DNA of 64,000 bases from Hydractinia symbiolongicarpus (taxonomy: Eukaryota > Cnidaria > Hydrozoa > Anthoathecata > Hydractiniidae), in assembly GCF_029227915.1 (NCBI RefSeq), contig NC_079878.1, positions 26,129,501 through 26,193,500 on the forward strand, given 5' to 3'. Of this stretch, positions 46,172-58,913 are shown in pieces. Every line of letters begins with the position of its first letter. The stretch's first letter is position 1. The notes below the pieces were generated by a model that had not been told where the DNA came from, did not search any database, and worked only from the letters and a program-made list of their open reading frames with translations. The position numbers and the translations under genes were made by a program.

Positions 46172-48540
46172 TATAATAATACGGAGAGTGTGTCTGTAAG
46201 AGGCAAAGTGGATGTGTTCATTTTCCTTTGATGTACCCGACATTTCCTTTGAAGTCTCCGAAAAAGTTATATCCATTTTGCTAGCGGGTTTACTTTGTTT
46301 ACATCACGTGATCAAACTGTTGCTTGATTTGCTGGAATATACTTAACGGCTTTCTTTACAAAAATGGTGTCCCTCGACACCGAAAAAAACAACAACAAAA
46401 GAACGGTCCCTTCGTCTTGAAAAAGTGCAAAAAGGTAATTCAGAAAAAGAAAAGTCCAAGAAGTGAAGTAGGAAGTGGTAGCTAGAGCTAGAAGTAAAGT
46501 AGTAAAGTTAGAAGTAGAAAATAAAGGCTAGAGTTTGAAGTGGATTGAAAATCAATAATAACAATTATGATGTTTTCAGACGTTTAGTTTTTATGTCACT
46601 GTAGCAAGCGGACTCACATTTTTCAAGAAAAGCCTCAAATTCTTAAAACCTAGCTACCATATTTTTTTATGTTTTTGTTGCATAATTAATGTTTCCCCTG
46701 GCGCGTAACTAATGTGTTTGTCCTAAAATTCAAAATGCTACATAAAGCTGTTAGCTGACTAACAAACTGAAAACTTTGGTTTGTTGAACTTACTGCTCAC
46801 TGTAATGTTATTATTTTTACATCACTATTGTTTCTATTTATATGTGTTTTACTAAGCGTAAATAGCTAGCTTTAGTTTTAGCTAAGTGTTCCCAGTTTAA
46901 GTATATTTAACTGGGGGTCTTAGCTACTGTTAGCTAGCTAGCTAATGTTGGCCTCCAATGCTTGCTATTCCTCGTCCCATCATGGCTAGCTCTGTTAATC
47001 ATCTTTTTTAATTATATGCAGCTAGCTAGCTACCTTGGTTTCCAAACTTCTTTTCTTTTATGAGTACGATTTATGATGTAACAAGCTAGCTAGCTACCTT
47101 ACAAAATCTTTAAAGACTTGAACTTTTGCAGATGTATTTTATAATTCTTTTTGCATTTCCTGTAAACTTTACAAAGGGACCACGTGCAATATGACAAGTG
47201 GAATCATTTTTTTCAGAATTTAAAGCTTGTGTGTTAAGTTCTTTTTTATTGTTTTGTTTCTGACATCCTTTCGTCAGCCTACATGTAAAATGCCAGGTTA
47301 TTTTTACAGGGAGTTGTAGACATTTGATTAGAAATTTACATGGGTTTTTTACTTTGTTGTAATTTATGAGAGGATGAGAGGTTGTTTGTGCTGTTGCTTG
47401 TGTTGCAAACTGCTGTTTTTTAAAATTTTGTGTGAACTGATGTGGGGAAAAGATCACATGCAATATACTGAAGGAACAAATATTTGTGGAATTGGACTCC
47501 ACTAAAGGCTGTTGTGTAAGCTAATGGCTTTTTCATATTTCGAATTAAATTTTTGTGAAGGAGAACTGAACCGTATGTGATTTCATTTTTGCTGGAAGAA
47601 AGTTCCATGGTTTCACGTTTTTGTTAAGAATTTTGTTTTTGGTGATGATAAAATTATATATATGTATTTATATAAATTTGATGTTTTTGACACTTCTGAT
47701 TGAGATATTAAAGGTTTTCAACGAAGTAAATATTTGAGATGTTTTATTTCTGACTTTATTATTGTTGGTGTTGTACATGATTATATGCATTATCTAGATT
47801 ATTGTTTCAAGCTCTACACATAATGATCTTTGTTGATTCCAGTTTATTCTTTGCTCATTGATTTTTTGACATTTAGGTTTAAAATTGTTGGTAAAGGGCA
47901 GTACGGAACTAAAAGAGAAAATTTTTGTGCTCTTAACTGGTTGATTTTTACATTTTGTGTAAATTTTTCGGGGGAGGATGGTATGCAATCGAAATGACTG
48001 ATTTTTCTGGATTTAAATTTGATGTTTTTCACACTATGGCTTTTTAATATTTTTGAATAAGCTTTAAAGGAAAAGACAATATTTAAAATTAGTAAAAACT
48101 TATCTTTGTTGATTTGTGCTTACTCTTGGAGGCCTCCCTTTTGACATTGAGGGTTTTCAATATAATCACTTATAAGATGTACATATTTGAGATGCGTTAT
48201 TTCTGACATTGTTATTATCCGTAATGTGACTGTTGGTGTTGTAACTGTCAGTGTTCTTACTGTCAGATTTGTGAGTTTGGTGTTGTGAGTGTCGATGTTG
48301 TAAGTGTCGTTGTTGTAACTTTTTATCAACTAGATTTTACACCTTGCAAGCTGTTCTTTTTTATTTCGTGTAACATTTGTGTGGAGGACTTAATGCAATT
48401 TGATATTTGACATTTTGTCTAAGATTTTAAGAACACTTTCTTTGTATATGCACTGCTGACGTCAGAAAAACATCTAAAAGAACCCATTTTTTAATTGTCC
48501 TTTTGTCTAAGTGGATTTCTCCACGGGCCTTATCGACTAG
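46172..48540 (+). mobile_element. Non-autonomous Helitron E1
   Basis: Starts TATAATAATACGGAGAGTGTGT and carries GGCAAAGTGGATGTGTTCATTTTCCTTTGATGTA. It ends with a GTGGA-TTTC-TCCAC hairpin (48511-48524), GGGCCTTATCGA and CTAG (48537-48540) before T. The interior holds degenerate repeats: TATTTGAGATG.TTATTTCTGAC at 47730 and 48186, and a GTGTAA..TTTG..GGGGAGGA-like block near 47430, 47955 and 48370. GCTAGCTAGC runs occur at 46925-47095. No recognisable gene. Confidence 0.6.
46885..47097. repeat. GCTAGCTAGC clusters
   Basis: Self-complementary GCTA runs recur at about 46930, 47022 and 47083 within Helitron E1. Confidence 0.6.
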
Positions 48541-48544
48541 TGTA

Positions 48545-49051
48545 TATAATAATACGCCAGTTCCGTGTGTTTGTAACAGGCAAAGTGGATATGCTCATTT
48601 TCCTTTGATGTAACCGAAATTTTCTTTGAAGAAACCGAAATTGCATGTCTAATATGTTAAATTTTCTGACGTTACGTCAATAACACTATTTTAACGTCCA
48701 TATCCTATATTAAATTAATGAAGGCATTACAGTGCACTTAAAACTTGAGGCCAAATAACTTGGAAACGAGGTGGTGACGTCAATGATTTTTTACTGCATG
48801 GGTAACTAGGGACCACTTGGAATCAATTTGGGCAAGTTTCCCAAACCCGAGTCCCCAAATCCGTTTCGGAATGGACTTAAACTTTCAAACCTCAATATCT
48901 CTGCAACTGTTTGTCAAAAGTACATGATCATACATTTTCTTGACCAGCAGTTTAAGCTCTACACAATAGAGGCAACGTGAAAAGAAGGTTCTGACGTCAT
49001 CAAAATTTATTTTTTGACTCAGTGGATATTTCCACGGACTTTATCGACTAG
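48545..49051 (+). mobile_element. Non-autonomous Helitron E2
   Basis: 507 bp, starting TATAATAATACGCCAG four bases after the CTAG end of E1, with the same GGCAAAGTGGATATG...CCTTTGATGTA block. It ends with hairpin GTGGA-TATT-TCCAC (49022-49035), ACTTTATCGA and CTAG (49048-49051) before T. E1 and E2 share both termini but not interiors. Confidence 0.65.
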
Positions 49052-50189
49052 TTTTTTGGTATAATATTTAAATTCCTGATTGAAATCCGGATTTTATAAA
49101 TTTTGACCTAGGAAAATAAGTTTGACATAAATCTCGTCCACCGAGGAGTTTCTTTGTAGTGATTCTGTCCCAGTACAAGAACCGTCGGGGAAGAGACTGC
49201 TCTGTATTATTTGTTTTTGCTGCATATTACTATATTTATTTTTGGGTACATTTACGTTGATTTACATTGAGTCCACAATTTGAGGGTTTAAAAAGTGAAA
49301 AAATGTTAAATTTGTGTGTTTCATAAGAATATTTGTGGTTTATTTCGAAAATTATGAAAAGTATAAGTTCTAGATTTTATGTATATAATGTATGCCTAAC
49401 TAATCTTTAAACGGATTTTATGCTTAATAATTTATTCTAACAGAACTCGTTTGAAAAGCAGTTTTCAACTGAAATGACGTTCTGTATAAATATTTTACAA
49501 AACAAAATATCTAGCAGATATCGTGTTTTAAAAAAATCGTGCTCAGTTTCCCTTAAAGTGTTTTAAGCATATTCACCTGCCTGGCTGGAATAAAACTCAA
49601 ATAGAAATTACGTATCATGATCTTACCTAATATGCTAGTTACTTAAGAACGTACGTGTGAAGGTGAGCTTTACACTTCACAAAGAAGAAGAGATACATGT
49701 CTGACATAACAATTAAATAGTATACATGTTTATAGTACTTTCATGATTCACAATATAGTGTTTAAACAACCGAAATAAATATCCATAAAAGAATAGTATT
49801 ATCCGCGTTATCTGGCTGGTAGCACTTTTATAAAATGTCCTGTCCTTTACCTTTCTTAACACCGGGATTTTTCAGTCGATCAATCCGGACCAACTAATGC
49901 TTAGGTTAATAAAACTTGGCATGCTTATCCTGATATAAAAATCAATAATACCAAATTCCAAGTTAAGAAAGTAATTTAATGACGTAATTGTGATCAAAGA
50001 TGACGTCAATGTACCCAAAATAGGCTATTTTCCCAATTATGCAATAAAATTGAATTTGTCCAGCGCTACTGACGATACAGCCTTATTTTTTCGTAGACTT
50101 ATCGAATAAATAGCCGAAAACTGGTTTAATAAAAAATTTAATTTTACTGACGTCATTAGGATCAAAAATGAGTTCACAAAAATCCGTTC
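49052..50189. other. No gene recognised
   Basis: Non-coding. 49890-50170 contains aaacttggcatgcttat and repeated tgacgt(c/a)at blocks resembling the piggyBac-type sequence at 40210-40320. Confidence 0.35.
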
Positions 50190-50480
50190 TTCCATAAGTA
50201 TTGATGTTCATGTCATTAACAATGGCAAATGTTTATAATATGGCATTAATTGATGTTCGAGGTAAAGACAACAATACAATAACTTCATTGGAGCAGACAT
50301 GACGTCATTTCGTGGTATATTTAATTCTTTAGGATCTGTTCTGTATTATATTCCTAGGAACCATAAATTTCCTTGGCAACACCTTAGTAACCACCTCGTA
50401 ACGAACATACATGTAATAAGTAATTATATAACAAATGCAACATCTTACAACACCCACACAAGTAGGTCAGCACTTTTTAT
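50190..50480 (-). repeat. Inverted diverged copy of the 38630-38935 repeat
   Basis: Its reverse complement shares the block order of 38630-38935 (TACATG...GTTACTAAGGTGTTGC...AATGACGTCAT) with many substitutions. Confidence 0.6.
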
Positions 50481-50539
50481 TTCTAAAGAAAGAATTACCC
50501 CCGTCTGAGAAGTGCAAAATCAAAAAGAAGTTCCAAAAT

Positions 50540-51604
50540 TTGGACAATGTCTTATAAGCCATAAACGCGGGTGGATTCAAACTTTTGGAAAATATTTGAA
50601 TCATAGAAATATTACCGTCACAAAGTTTCATAACAATTTACTAATTTCGAAACATATTAAAATTTAAATTTATTGCGAGCATTTTAAACATTAAGATCGA
50701 AAGATTTCGGCGGAAAATGTTTCGCCGGAAAAACTTTCGGACACAATTTTTTATGATTTACATGATTTATAACGTCAAAAACTATATAGCTGAGTCTTTT
50801 GAACGAATTTTAACCAAACTTTAAAAATAGTGAAAGAAAAAGTCTAGAAATATTTATAAAGATCTAAAAAAGAGTCTTCAGAAACCAAGTGTATGGATAG
50901 AGCCTCGGAAATGCCAGCGTTGTCGAAACTATTGTAAATTATGGCTGGATTATTTCGCAAATGGTCGTGTAGGCCAATAACCCAATTAGCGTGAATAGGT
51001 TTTCAAAAGATCTGTTATTTGGAGTGCGTACCACAACTGGAATATTTGCTTCAGAAATTGCTATCCATTGACAGTTAAATCAAAAGGCTGGAAGTAATCG
51101 ATGTTTGCAGGTACATAAGCGATCACGCAATTATTACTTTCAACGACTTCCTGAAAAGCGGCTGTTGTTTGTCCCTTGAAAACTTAAAGAATTCGAAGTG
51201 TGTTTTGCATTGGTAAATTTAGTTCCTGTCGTTCTTGTTCAAAGTAGGCTACAACAATATTTTCAATAATGTATGGCTTTCTCTTCGTTGCTTCAGCGCT
51301 TCGGTGTGCATGTGATATCAAAACCTTCGGGAATATCAACATCTTTCGGTAAGCAGCGATCCGTTTTTCCCTTATAAATTAGTTGAGCAGGAAGAAAGTT
51401 ACCAGACTTTGAAACGGTAAAAGTACCGGTGATCTGATTCTTTTTTGGGACCCCTTTGGCACCTTCTTTATGCAAGGTGTGGCTTGATCTACAAACAAAA
51501 GGTGATGGCGTCTGGTCGAAATTAAGAATAAGATCTTCTGGTTTGTCATGCCATTCTTGAAGTTGCCTTATTTCCCGTTTTGATAAGAAACGTTGAACGC
51601 GCAA
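50540..51604 (-). pseudogene. pogo/Tigger-like transposase at duplication junction
   Basis: Uninterrupted counterpart of the two halves at 24913-25610 and 27521-27857. The right part, 51268-51604, encodes the NFDQTPS to FDITCTPKR stretch with one residue different from 27521-27857. The left part encodes the later half of the DDE domain with many substitutions and small indels against 25,300-25,610. The change in identity happens within about 50 bases of 51,260. No LINE is present. Frameshifts make it a pseudogene. Confidence 0.75.
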
Positions 51605-51646
51605 GTTGGTGTTTTTATTTATTTTTGTAAGCTTTTGTTACTTGAT

Positions 51647-52394
51647 AAAGGCGTTCTACAAAGCTTTTTGGATTATAGTCGCATACGGGAATATGAAAAT
51701 GTCACCGAGCTGTTCAACGATCCTGACAAATCTAATCCGTCGTTTTAATTCCACCATAAATGTTATGATCAGTACACTCACTCAAAGACGTTGCGTAGCC
51801 TTAAATTAAAACGTGAATCAAGCAGCCAAACTGACTCTATTAAAAAAATAAATCTAAAAAAGCGGAAGGTTATGAAGCACTTGTTAAGTATACTACCGAT
51901 GTGGCAGCGAGTACTCTCAAGCAAAATGCAACCGAGAAAAATGACATATTTTGGTTATTAGCGCAGGTCTCAGGATTGGATACGTCAAACATTGTTGCTC
52001 AAGAGCTACACGAGGTAACGTGCGACAAATAACCATCGCTCTTTACAGATCAAGAGGAAGCCGATACAAGGGTCTTTTTATGTGCCAAGCATGTTCAATC
52101 AGAAAATTATTCATCAGTGTTGATCCGCACTATCGATAATGAACTAAATTTGTGAACTGTATTTCGAAAATCAGCTGCGGCTAAAAATATTTGTAGTAAT
52201 CGGAGTAGGTGAGAAAAAAAGGAGTGCTAGATATTTCATTTATGCGTAGCCGAATTGGAGAAGATTGTTGCCTGACACTCCCTGCTATCCATTGTTTCAC
52301 AAGAAACGACTACTCCTGCGCTTTCCACGGAATTGGTAAATCAAAATCGTTCCAACTATTGAAATATAACAAAGAGTACCAACGGACATTTTAG
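51647..52394 (+). pseudogene. EADTR/HAFTG-type gene remnant, duplicon 2 copy
   Basis: Same broken blocks as at 27900-28650 with a few substitutions (for example FHGIGKSK for FHRIGKSK). All shared stops predate the duplication. Confidence 0.5.
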
Positions 52395-53400
52395 GAAGTT
52401 TTTTTACATGTATCACTCTTTCCTATACTGGGAAAATTTGTATGCCTATTATACGGCCTTAAGTGCAATAATACCATCAATTTCATAAGTTCTGCACCAA
52501 AGAAAGAGCGTCAGAGCATGAAAGATTACCCTGATTGGAGTAACTGTTTTTTTATCACTTCAAACGTTTTTCGAACGTTACAGCGATAATCAAAAGACTT
52601 CTCAATGCCACTGCGTCAATTCTGAATGCAAACGGTTATGGGTTGGATCCTTCAAGAGAGTGATTTGATAGTTGAATGAATGATTCGTTCTCCGGCACCG
52701 AAAGGATTACTGCTATTAATATCTTGCAACTGTAAAAAATAAAACTGCAGTTTAAACTGCACCGTCTTGTGCCATTGTGTTGATTGAGATAATACTGACG
52801 AAGGATCGGTTCATGTACTTACTATTTCCTATTGTGTGACATCATTATTATAGATTAAAGCCTAAGTAGGCCACAACAAATATAATTTTCAATGCCAGTA
52901 ACCATTGTCAAGATCACACGCCCATGTTTGTCACGTTAAACGACATTTTACATTGTCCTGAAGTTTTCCAGTAAATTGATGCACTCAACTACCTGGGTAA
53001 AACTTTTAGTTTCCAATAAGCTCTGGCGAAATCACTGATTGTCTACCTGGTGAATTCGGGATACTTTGTTTTTAGACGAACGAGAGTGGATTAATATCTA
53101 CGTGTGGCCGCATGTTTTCCAAACTCTGCTCTTTCTTCTGGCTTCCAGCCTCCGTATTTCTTTGTTTTTTACTTTTACTTTGAACAATCCGTTTAGTAAG
53201 AGAAGAAAGAAAAAGAAAGAAAATTTTCACTCTCACATTAAATCTCGTGAATTATATTAAGAACGGGGGAGGGCTATTCTAGTTTAATGTACTAATTAAA
53301 TTCTATTTTTAGTTAGAACAATTTCTTGACTATTTGTTGACAAAAAATGAGACATGATTAAGCTTAATAGTTACAGGAAAGCATCAACCTAATTGTAAAA

Positions 53401-53831
53401 TATGGAAACTTCGTTCATGTGTGACTTAGCGAGCAGAGGATGGCATGTTTATGGAAAACTGTTTGGTCGAATTCGAAACAAGGAGAAATTCTTTATGCAG
53501 GAAAGGAGCTCAATAAAACAGCACTTATGGATGATCCTTATTCCAAACGGAAATTAATTGCTGATGTTCCAAAAGAGATATTCAGAGAGATATGATCAGT
53601 AAAGTTTTTAATTCGAAATGCCTTTGTTCGACCATAACGAAATGGAAATATTTAGATCGAATGAAATTCATTATTGAAATTAGATACGACAATCGATTTT
53701 TGTGTGACAGTTACGATAGGAATGATCTTAAGACAATGGTTGACATGGGTGATGAAGATTTTGAGGATAAAGAAGAGGTTGTGAATTGTGTGATCGACGA
53801 TACCTGCGACGATGTAAATGTAATTGATTAA
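53401..53831 (+). pseudogene. SRGWHVYG-type remnant, duplicon 2 copy
   Basis: Copy of 29654-30084. One A is missing near 53552 (GGAAATTAATT versus GGAAAATTAATT), which shifts the first frame earlier. The tail frame (to EEVVNCVIDDTCDDVNVID) remains open. Confidence 0.35.
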
Positions 53832-54167
53832 CTCTAGGTCAATTTTTATGCTCTTGAAATGTAAAAATTTTTAAGTTGAAAAGCTGCAATTTTATTGATT
53901 TTCTGATTACCCTATAAAAAGTTTCTATGCACTTTTAAAAAAATCGAAAAACCAAAATTTTCGAAGAAAAAACTTCGGCAGACACACATTTCAGACCAAA
54001 AAGTTCCAGTCAAGAGTAAAATTTAAAAATTGAGTAAGTTTTTCCTATGACAGAGCATTAGAAAAAAGGAAGGAAAAATAGAAAATACAGTGATAAAGCT
54101 TTTATAAATCTCATAAATGTTATCCCAAACACCACTTTAAGTACAATACATTATTATTTTAAGTCAT

Positions 54168-55122
54168 TTAATAGTATGAGCGGATAGCAACAACTTTTCC
54201 ATAATGACAACGATGTGTTCTCTTGGCATAAACTGATTTTCCACAGATAGCATGGGTCGATTTGTTATAGCAAACGTTTCTGTAGCAAAATTGAGTCCAC
54301 CGGTTGCACACACGTCGACCACCACAAACGAAGTATTTCTTCTTCAAGTAGCAGATTCCTTTGAAGCAAAATTGGCTTCCTTTGTTGCATACACGTCGGC
54401 CATTACAAACAAAGTACTTCGTTTTCAAGTAGCAGACGCCTTTGAAGCACAAGTGGGTCCATTTGTTGCACACACGTCGGCCATTACAGGCAAAGTATTT
54501 GGTTTTCAAGTAGCAGACACCTTTGAAGCAGAATTGGGTCCATTTGTTGCACACACGCCGGCCATTACAGACAAAGTATTTGGTTTTCAAGTAGCAGACA
54601 CCTTTGAAGCAGAATTGGGTCCATTTGTTACACACACGTCGGCCATTACAGACGAAATACTTCTTCTTTAAATAACAATTTCCTTTAAAGCAGAACTGAC
54701 TGGCTTTGTGGCAGACACGTCGTTTTGCACAGAGATAATGCACTCGTTTGGAATAAACTCTGTATCGGAAGCAGAAATGTGTGCGAATGTCATAGATAAC
54801 TTTTCCACAGAAGCTGTAGTATTTCTTCAAGTACAGTTTGCGATTATGGCAATAGTGTGTCTTTGGGTTGTATCGAACGTAGGCTCCACCTAAAATGTAA
54901 TATTACCTTGTGTTAGTTAACCATACATGTTCAATTCACATATTAATGTGAAACAAATATTTTGTGTAACATTAGTAAGTCAAAAGAAAACTTACAGTAA
55001 GGTAAGTAAGAAGGATCTTGTTCTTCAGTTACTTCAACATCATTCAATTCTTCTTGTGTTGCTTCTTCAGCAAGTGCAAATGCACACACACCGCAAAGGA
55101 GAAAGAATCCTAACAACTTCAT
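54168..55122 (-). CDS. Secreted basic cysteine-rich repeat protein A3
   Basis: Exon 1 is 55122-54996 and exon 2 54889-54168, giving 282 residues. Structure is as in A2: signal peptide (MKLLGFFLLCGVCAFALA), acidic propeptide, then cysteine modules. It has four rather than five CNGRR modules, which accounts exactly for the 81-bp difference. The last of these reads CNKGSQFC and the one before CNKWTHLC. The C-terminus is KVVAIRSYY. The frame is intact, unlike its duplicon partner A1, from which it differs by absence of the 5-bp duplication and a few substitutions. It is divergent from A4 across about 3.8 kb. The 5' UTR intron and TATA box are conserved. Confidence 0.85.
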
Positions 55123-55276
55123 TTCTAAAAAGATTCCAGATGTGATTCGTATAGAGTTAAATCATATATAATGATATCGCAGTAAAGACAAGTTAACGAA
55201 GAAGTGTTATTTACCTGAGTTGTTGCTTTGTCTATTAACTTTGAATGGCTTGTGAAAAATTATAATTCTTGTTGCA

Positions 55277-55284
55277 CTTTTATA
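55277..55284 (-). promoter_or_regulatory. TATA box of gene A3
   Basis: TATAAAAG on the minus strand, same position relative to the gene as in A1. Confidence 0.55.
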
Positions 55285-55286
55285 CA

Positions 55287-58200
55287 TTTTTGGGGCAGTT
55301 TAAAAAGTGTGTACATTTTATAATTACTTCTATTATGGGGGACGTATGTTTCTTTTACATAATTAATGATGCCATTAACTTAGATTAGGTCACCGCAAAA
55401 TGCTTGGTAACGCATGCAGCGTTTTCGCATAGTCATGCAACCGTCAAAAAAGAACAAAGAAAATAAGAAGGCACATACCTGATGAAACAAATATAATTTG
55501 ATGTGACTATACAAACAATTGGGGCGAGTGTTTTTCAATGCTTGAGCCAAAAATTGTCAGAATTATTTTTGCTGTCTTAAACCCTTGTGATGGAAAACAT
55601 AAAAATACAGACAGAAATCTTTAAAGTTTTTACAGTGTTGCTATAAAGAAAAATCTAAGAGATTTTCAGAGGTAGCAGGACGTTAAACAATCAAGATATA
55701 ACGGTAAAAACTAAGTGAAGGTAACAAAATTCTCCATTGAAATTTTGACTTGAGGGTAAACATTCGTGTTAGTTAAAACCGGTAACATAACTTAATTTAG
55801 ATGTCATAACAGGCTCGTTAGTAAAACGTTGTATATTCTATAAATCTCTGTGAGTTCAATAAAGCCTAAAATCTTTGATATTTTAGAAAGGTTAGAGAGA
55901 CTTTTGCTTTGTTCCTAAAAGAATAAAAGCACCCTGTAACATTGTGTCCACACAAATGTTAATTCCTATTTCAAAGAATGCAGTATCGTGCATTTGCGAC
56001 GAATAATCACCAGAGCACATGGCCAATAAAACCGGACTGATATTGATCATGTTAAAACTCCTCGTTATGGAGGAACGAAAAAGACTTCCAATATATTTGA
56101 ATATAGTCAGTAGCATGGTTTAATGGGTTTTAAAACCTTTTTGTAATAGTATCTTAAGGATTGTTTCATCAATATTAAATTTTACGTGACTTCTCATGAC
56201 ATAACTGCACTTGAAAAAAAATAAAATACTTCAATTTTTTTGAGAATTAACTATATTGATTATCGTTTATCTCAACTATCGCCTTGGCACAACACGTTGA
56301 CAAAATGTCATAAGCATCGAAACCGTAGTAAATACATTAAAAAAACGTTGTGCGATAATTAATAACAATTCTTTTAAGCATTAAGTATCAGCTCAGCGTT
56401 ATGCTGATATATGACAAATATTGTCACATAGACTGCGTTGTCATAACTAAAGAATCGTCAACATCGACAACTTCCCTGTTAGCGTAGAATGCTCTTTTTC
56501 TTTTCATGTGTAGTGTGTAATGGGTTGACAAACAAATATAAAACGTATGTAAATGTACAAAAATGTAAAAAAATAAAATGCGTAACATTTATGTGGGAAT
56601 ATATTTTCGCAGTAAATTTTGCTGTAAAAAAACTCTTGAGATATCCACGCCTTCGAAAACACCCTGTGTCTCTTATCCGATGTAAGCAATTATTTTTTGA
56701 CAAGTATTCTATAAACACGTGCACAAATGACATGTCGAAACCCTCCTGAATATTAAAACAATATCACTATGACTAATTTTTCTGTCTGTAGTAACTAATC
56801 GTGAAAGTGTTACAAGTAAATTTATCGTTGTACACGAGTGAAGAGTAAAAGTAATTCCCATAAGATACTTATCAGTCGTAGTTGAGTGTAAATAATGAAT
56901 TAACATTGCCCTGAACATCACGTAAAGATGAAAAAGATCTTTTCAAACAACGTTTTGTTTTGCATAATAACCGGAAAACAATGCAATTCTTTTGTTCGAT
57001 GTTTTATATGGAGTAAAGCCCTTATTGTAGTATGATGCATCCTTGCAATACCAGATTAGACGATATTTTAAATAATGTGAGCATCCATGATGCCCAAGTA
57101 AACTAAACAAAATTCTTTTTGATTTTAGCAAGAACTAAATTTTAAAGACAGGTTTTCATTTATTATATGGAAATAGAAAATATTTTTAATATTTGAAGTC
57201 TGTCCTAACAAATAAAGATTAATTTACATTATTTCCCACACTAAACGTGTATACATAATTTTGGAAGTAAAAATTTTGGATTAAAAATTAAATTAAATTT
57301 TGAAATATTACGCAAGGATAATCAACGATGCTGCATAATGGATGTAAGGTTTGTCACACAAAAAAATATGTGCATAATAATTCTAAAATGCTGAGTACAC
57401 AATTACGAAGAGATTTTGTTCGTGTATTTTTGAACATGTGAATTCAATTTGTCCATAAATTTTAACATCCAATTACAATCGTTTTTGCCAAAGCAAAAGT
57501 GTACGCGTTTATTAGCCTATAGGCTTATATCGGAATTAAAAATCAAGTTGTTTTCACATGCCTGTAGCAAGTTTCTATATGTTGCAGTTTTATCTTTTGT
57601 TAAAAAATTGGACGAAAGAAAGGTAAAAATATAAAAGCAGAAATTCAAATGTTGTTAACCTTGAAAATTACGTTTTGGTCTCGATTATAAGCCATCTTTG
57701 TTTATACTGCTCTAAATTTTTCGGGCACCAATAGACTTTTTCTTTAATAATTTTAATATTCAGACTTTTTTTAGCAAAGATCAAGTATTGGACTTCTTTA
57801 TATTTTCAAAAGTAGTACTGTTTCCCTATTACCTACAAACGTTTACAAAGAAAAAGGTGCATACCAAATGTTAACTTAGATTTTAGGTCCAGAGCATTAT
57901 TTTTTAATGGTTTCTTAGCTGTTCTGCAAAATGACTGATATTGTGGCAATGCAAATGTATTTTCACGTATCTGAAAGGATCTCTGAAAGGTGTTCTCATT
58001 TATCAATTTTCTTTCCGGTCGCATGAAATTAATGATTTTCGTCATTTCGTTCAAGATATTTTTTTATTACAAATGCTTTTTTAGCAATTATTTGTAATTA
58101 AATGGCACGTGTTTTGTTAACTGCTTTGGATTATGGAGTAGATTTTGGAGTAGATTATGAAAGGATCAATAGTTTGCTCTAATGAAGTAGTCACTTATTA

Positions 58201-58546
58201 GACAGTTTTTTTACAATCTTGCGTTATTCGTTTGTAGCTAAACGCAAAATTGTAACTTGCATAATTTTAGACTCGACTCATGTTAGTTAAAAATAACATT
58301 GATAACATTCATGAAACCCTTTGGTACCTAATTATTAATAGAGTAAAAACCTCCAGGAACCTTCTAGAACCTTTTTTCCTCGTTCTTCACCACTTCTTAA
58401 AAAGATTTGTTTAACTTAATCCTTGTTTAATTTAATCGTTTAATTAAACTTTAAACTTTAAGGTACTAAATTTTGCTTCTCTTACAATTTTCAGAAGCCG
58501 CTCCTAGTGCAATATTTTTGCAGCAATCATTAATTACAATCAAGAA
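55287..58546. other. Head-to-head intergenic region, duplicon 2
   Basis: Counterpart of 31545-34836 with scattered substitutions and indels; no gene seen. Confidence 0.4.
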
Positions 58547-58764
58547 ATGAATCAAACGCCTGTTATTTCTAGTAATACAGAACAGGGTCACAAGTTTTAT
58601 TACAATGCGCCAAATGATCACATTTCACAACCACACCACGAAGTGAACAATAAAGTTGTCGTAAAAAGAAACGTAACAATTCATCATACAGTTAACGTAG
58701 GATTCACGAAGTTAAAATTAGCATACTTGCGAAATAATTGGAATTGTTAATTATCTTGGAACAG

Positions 58765-58772
58765 CATAAAAG
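58765..58772 (+). promoter_or_regulatory. TATA-like box of gene A4
   Basis: CATAAAAG, unchanged from A2. Confidence 0.5.
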
Positions 58773-58913
58773 CAGGGGTTATTTATTTTCTTCCTCACAA
58801 CACAATCTGGTTTAGACTGAGGAGCAATTAGGTAATACTGGTCTATTACTTTTACTTCTGTTAATAATAAACAAACTAACTGCGTGAATTTTACAATGCT
58901 ATTTCGTTTAGAT

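Larger units (their letters stand above)
27519..51262. repeat. Tandem duplication, unit 1 (about 23.7 kb)
   Basis: Every landmark from 27521 to 40304 recurs 23,747 to 23,695 bases downstream; the offset falls in steps of 5, 7, 25 and 15 through small indels. Unit 1 contains the cysteine-rich gene pair, SINEs, piggyBac-type ends and Helitron-like repeats. Its right end is the pogo-like sequence at 50540-51262. Confidence 0.9.
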
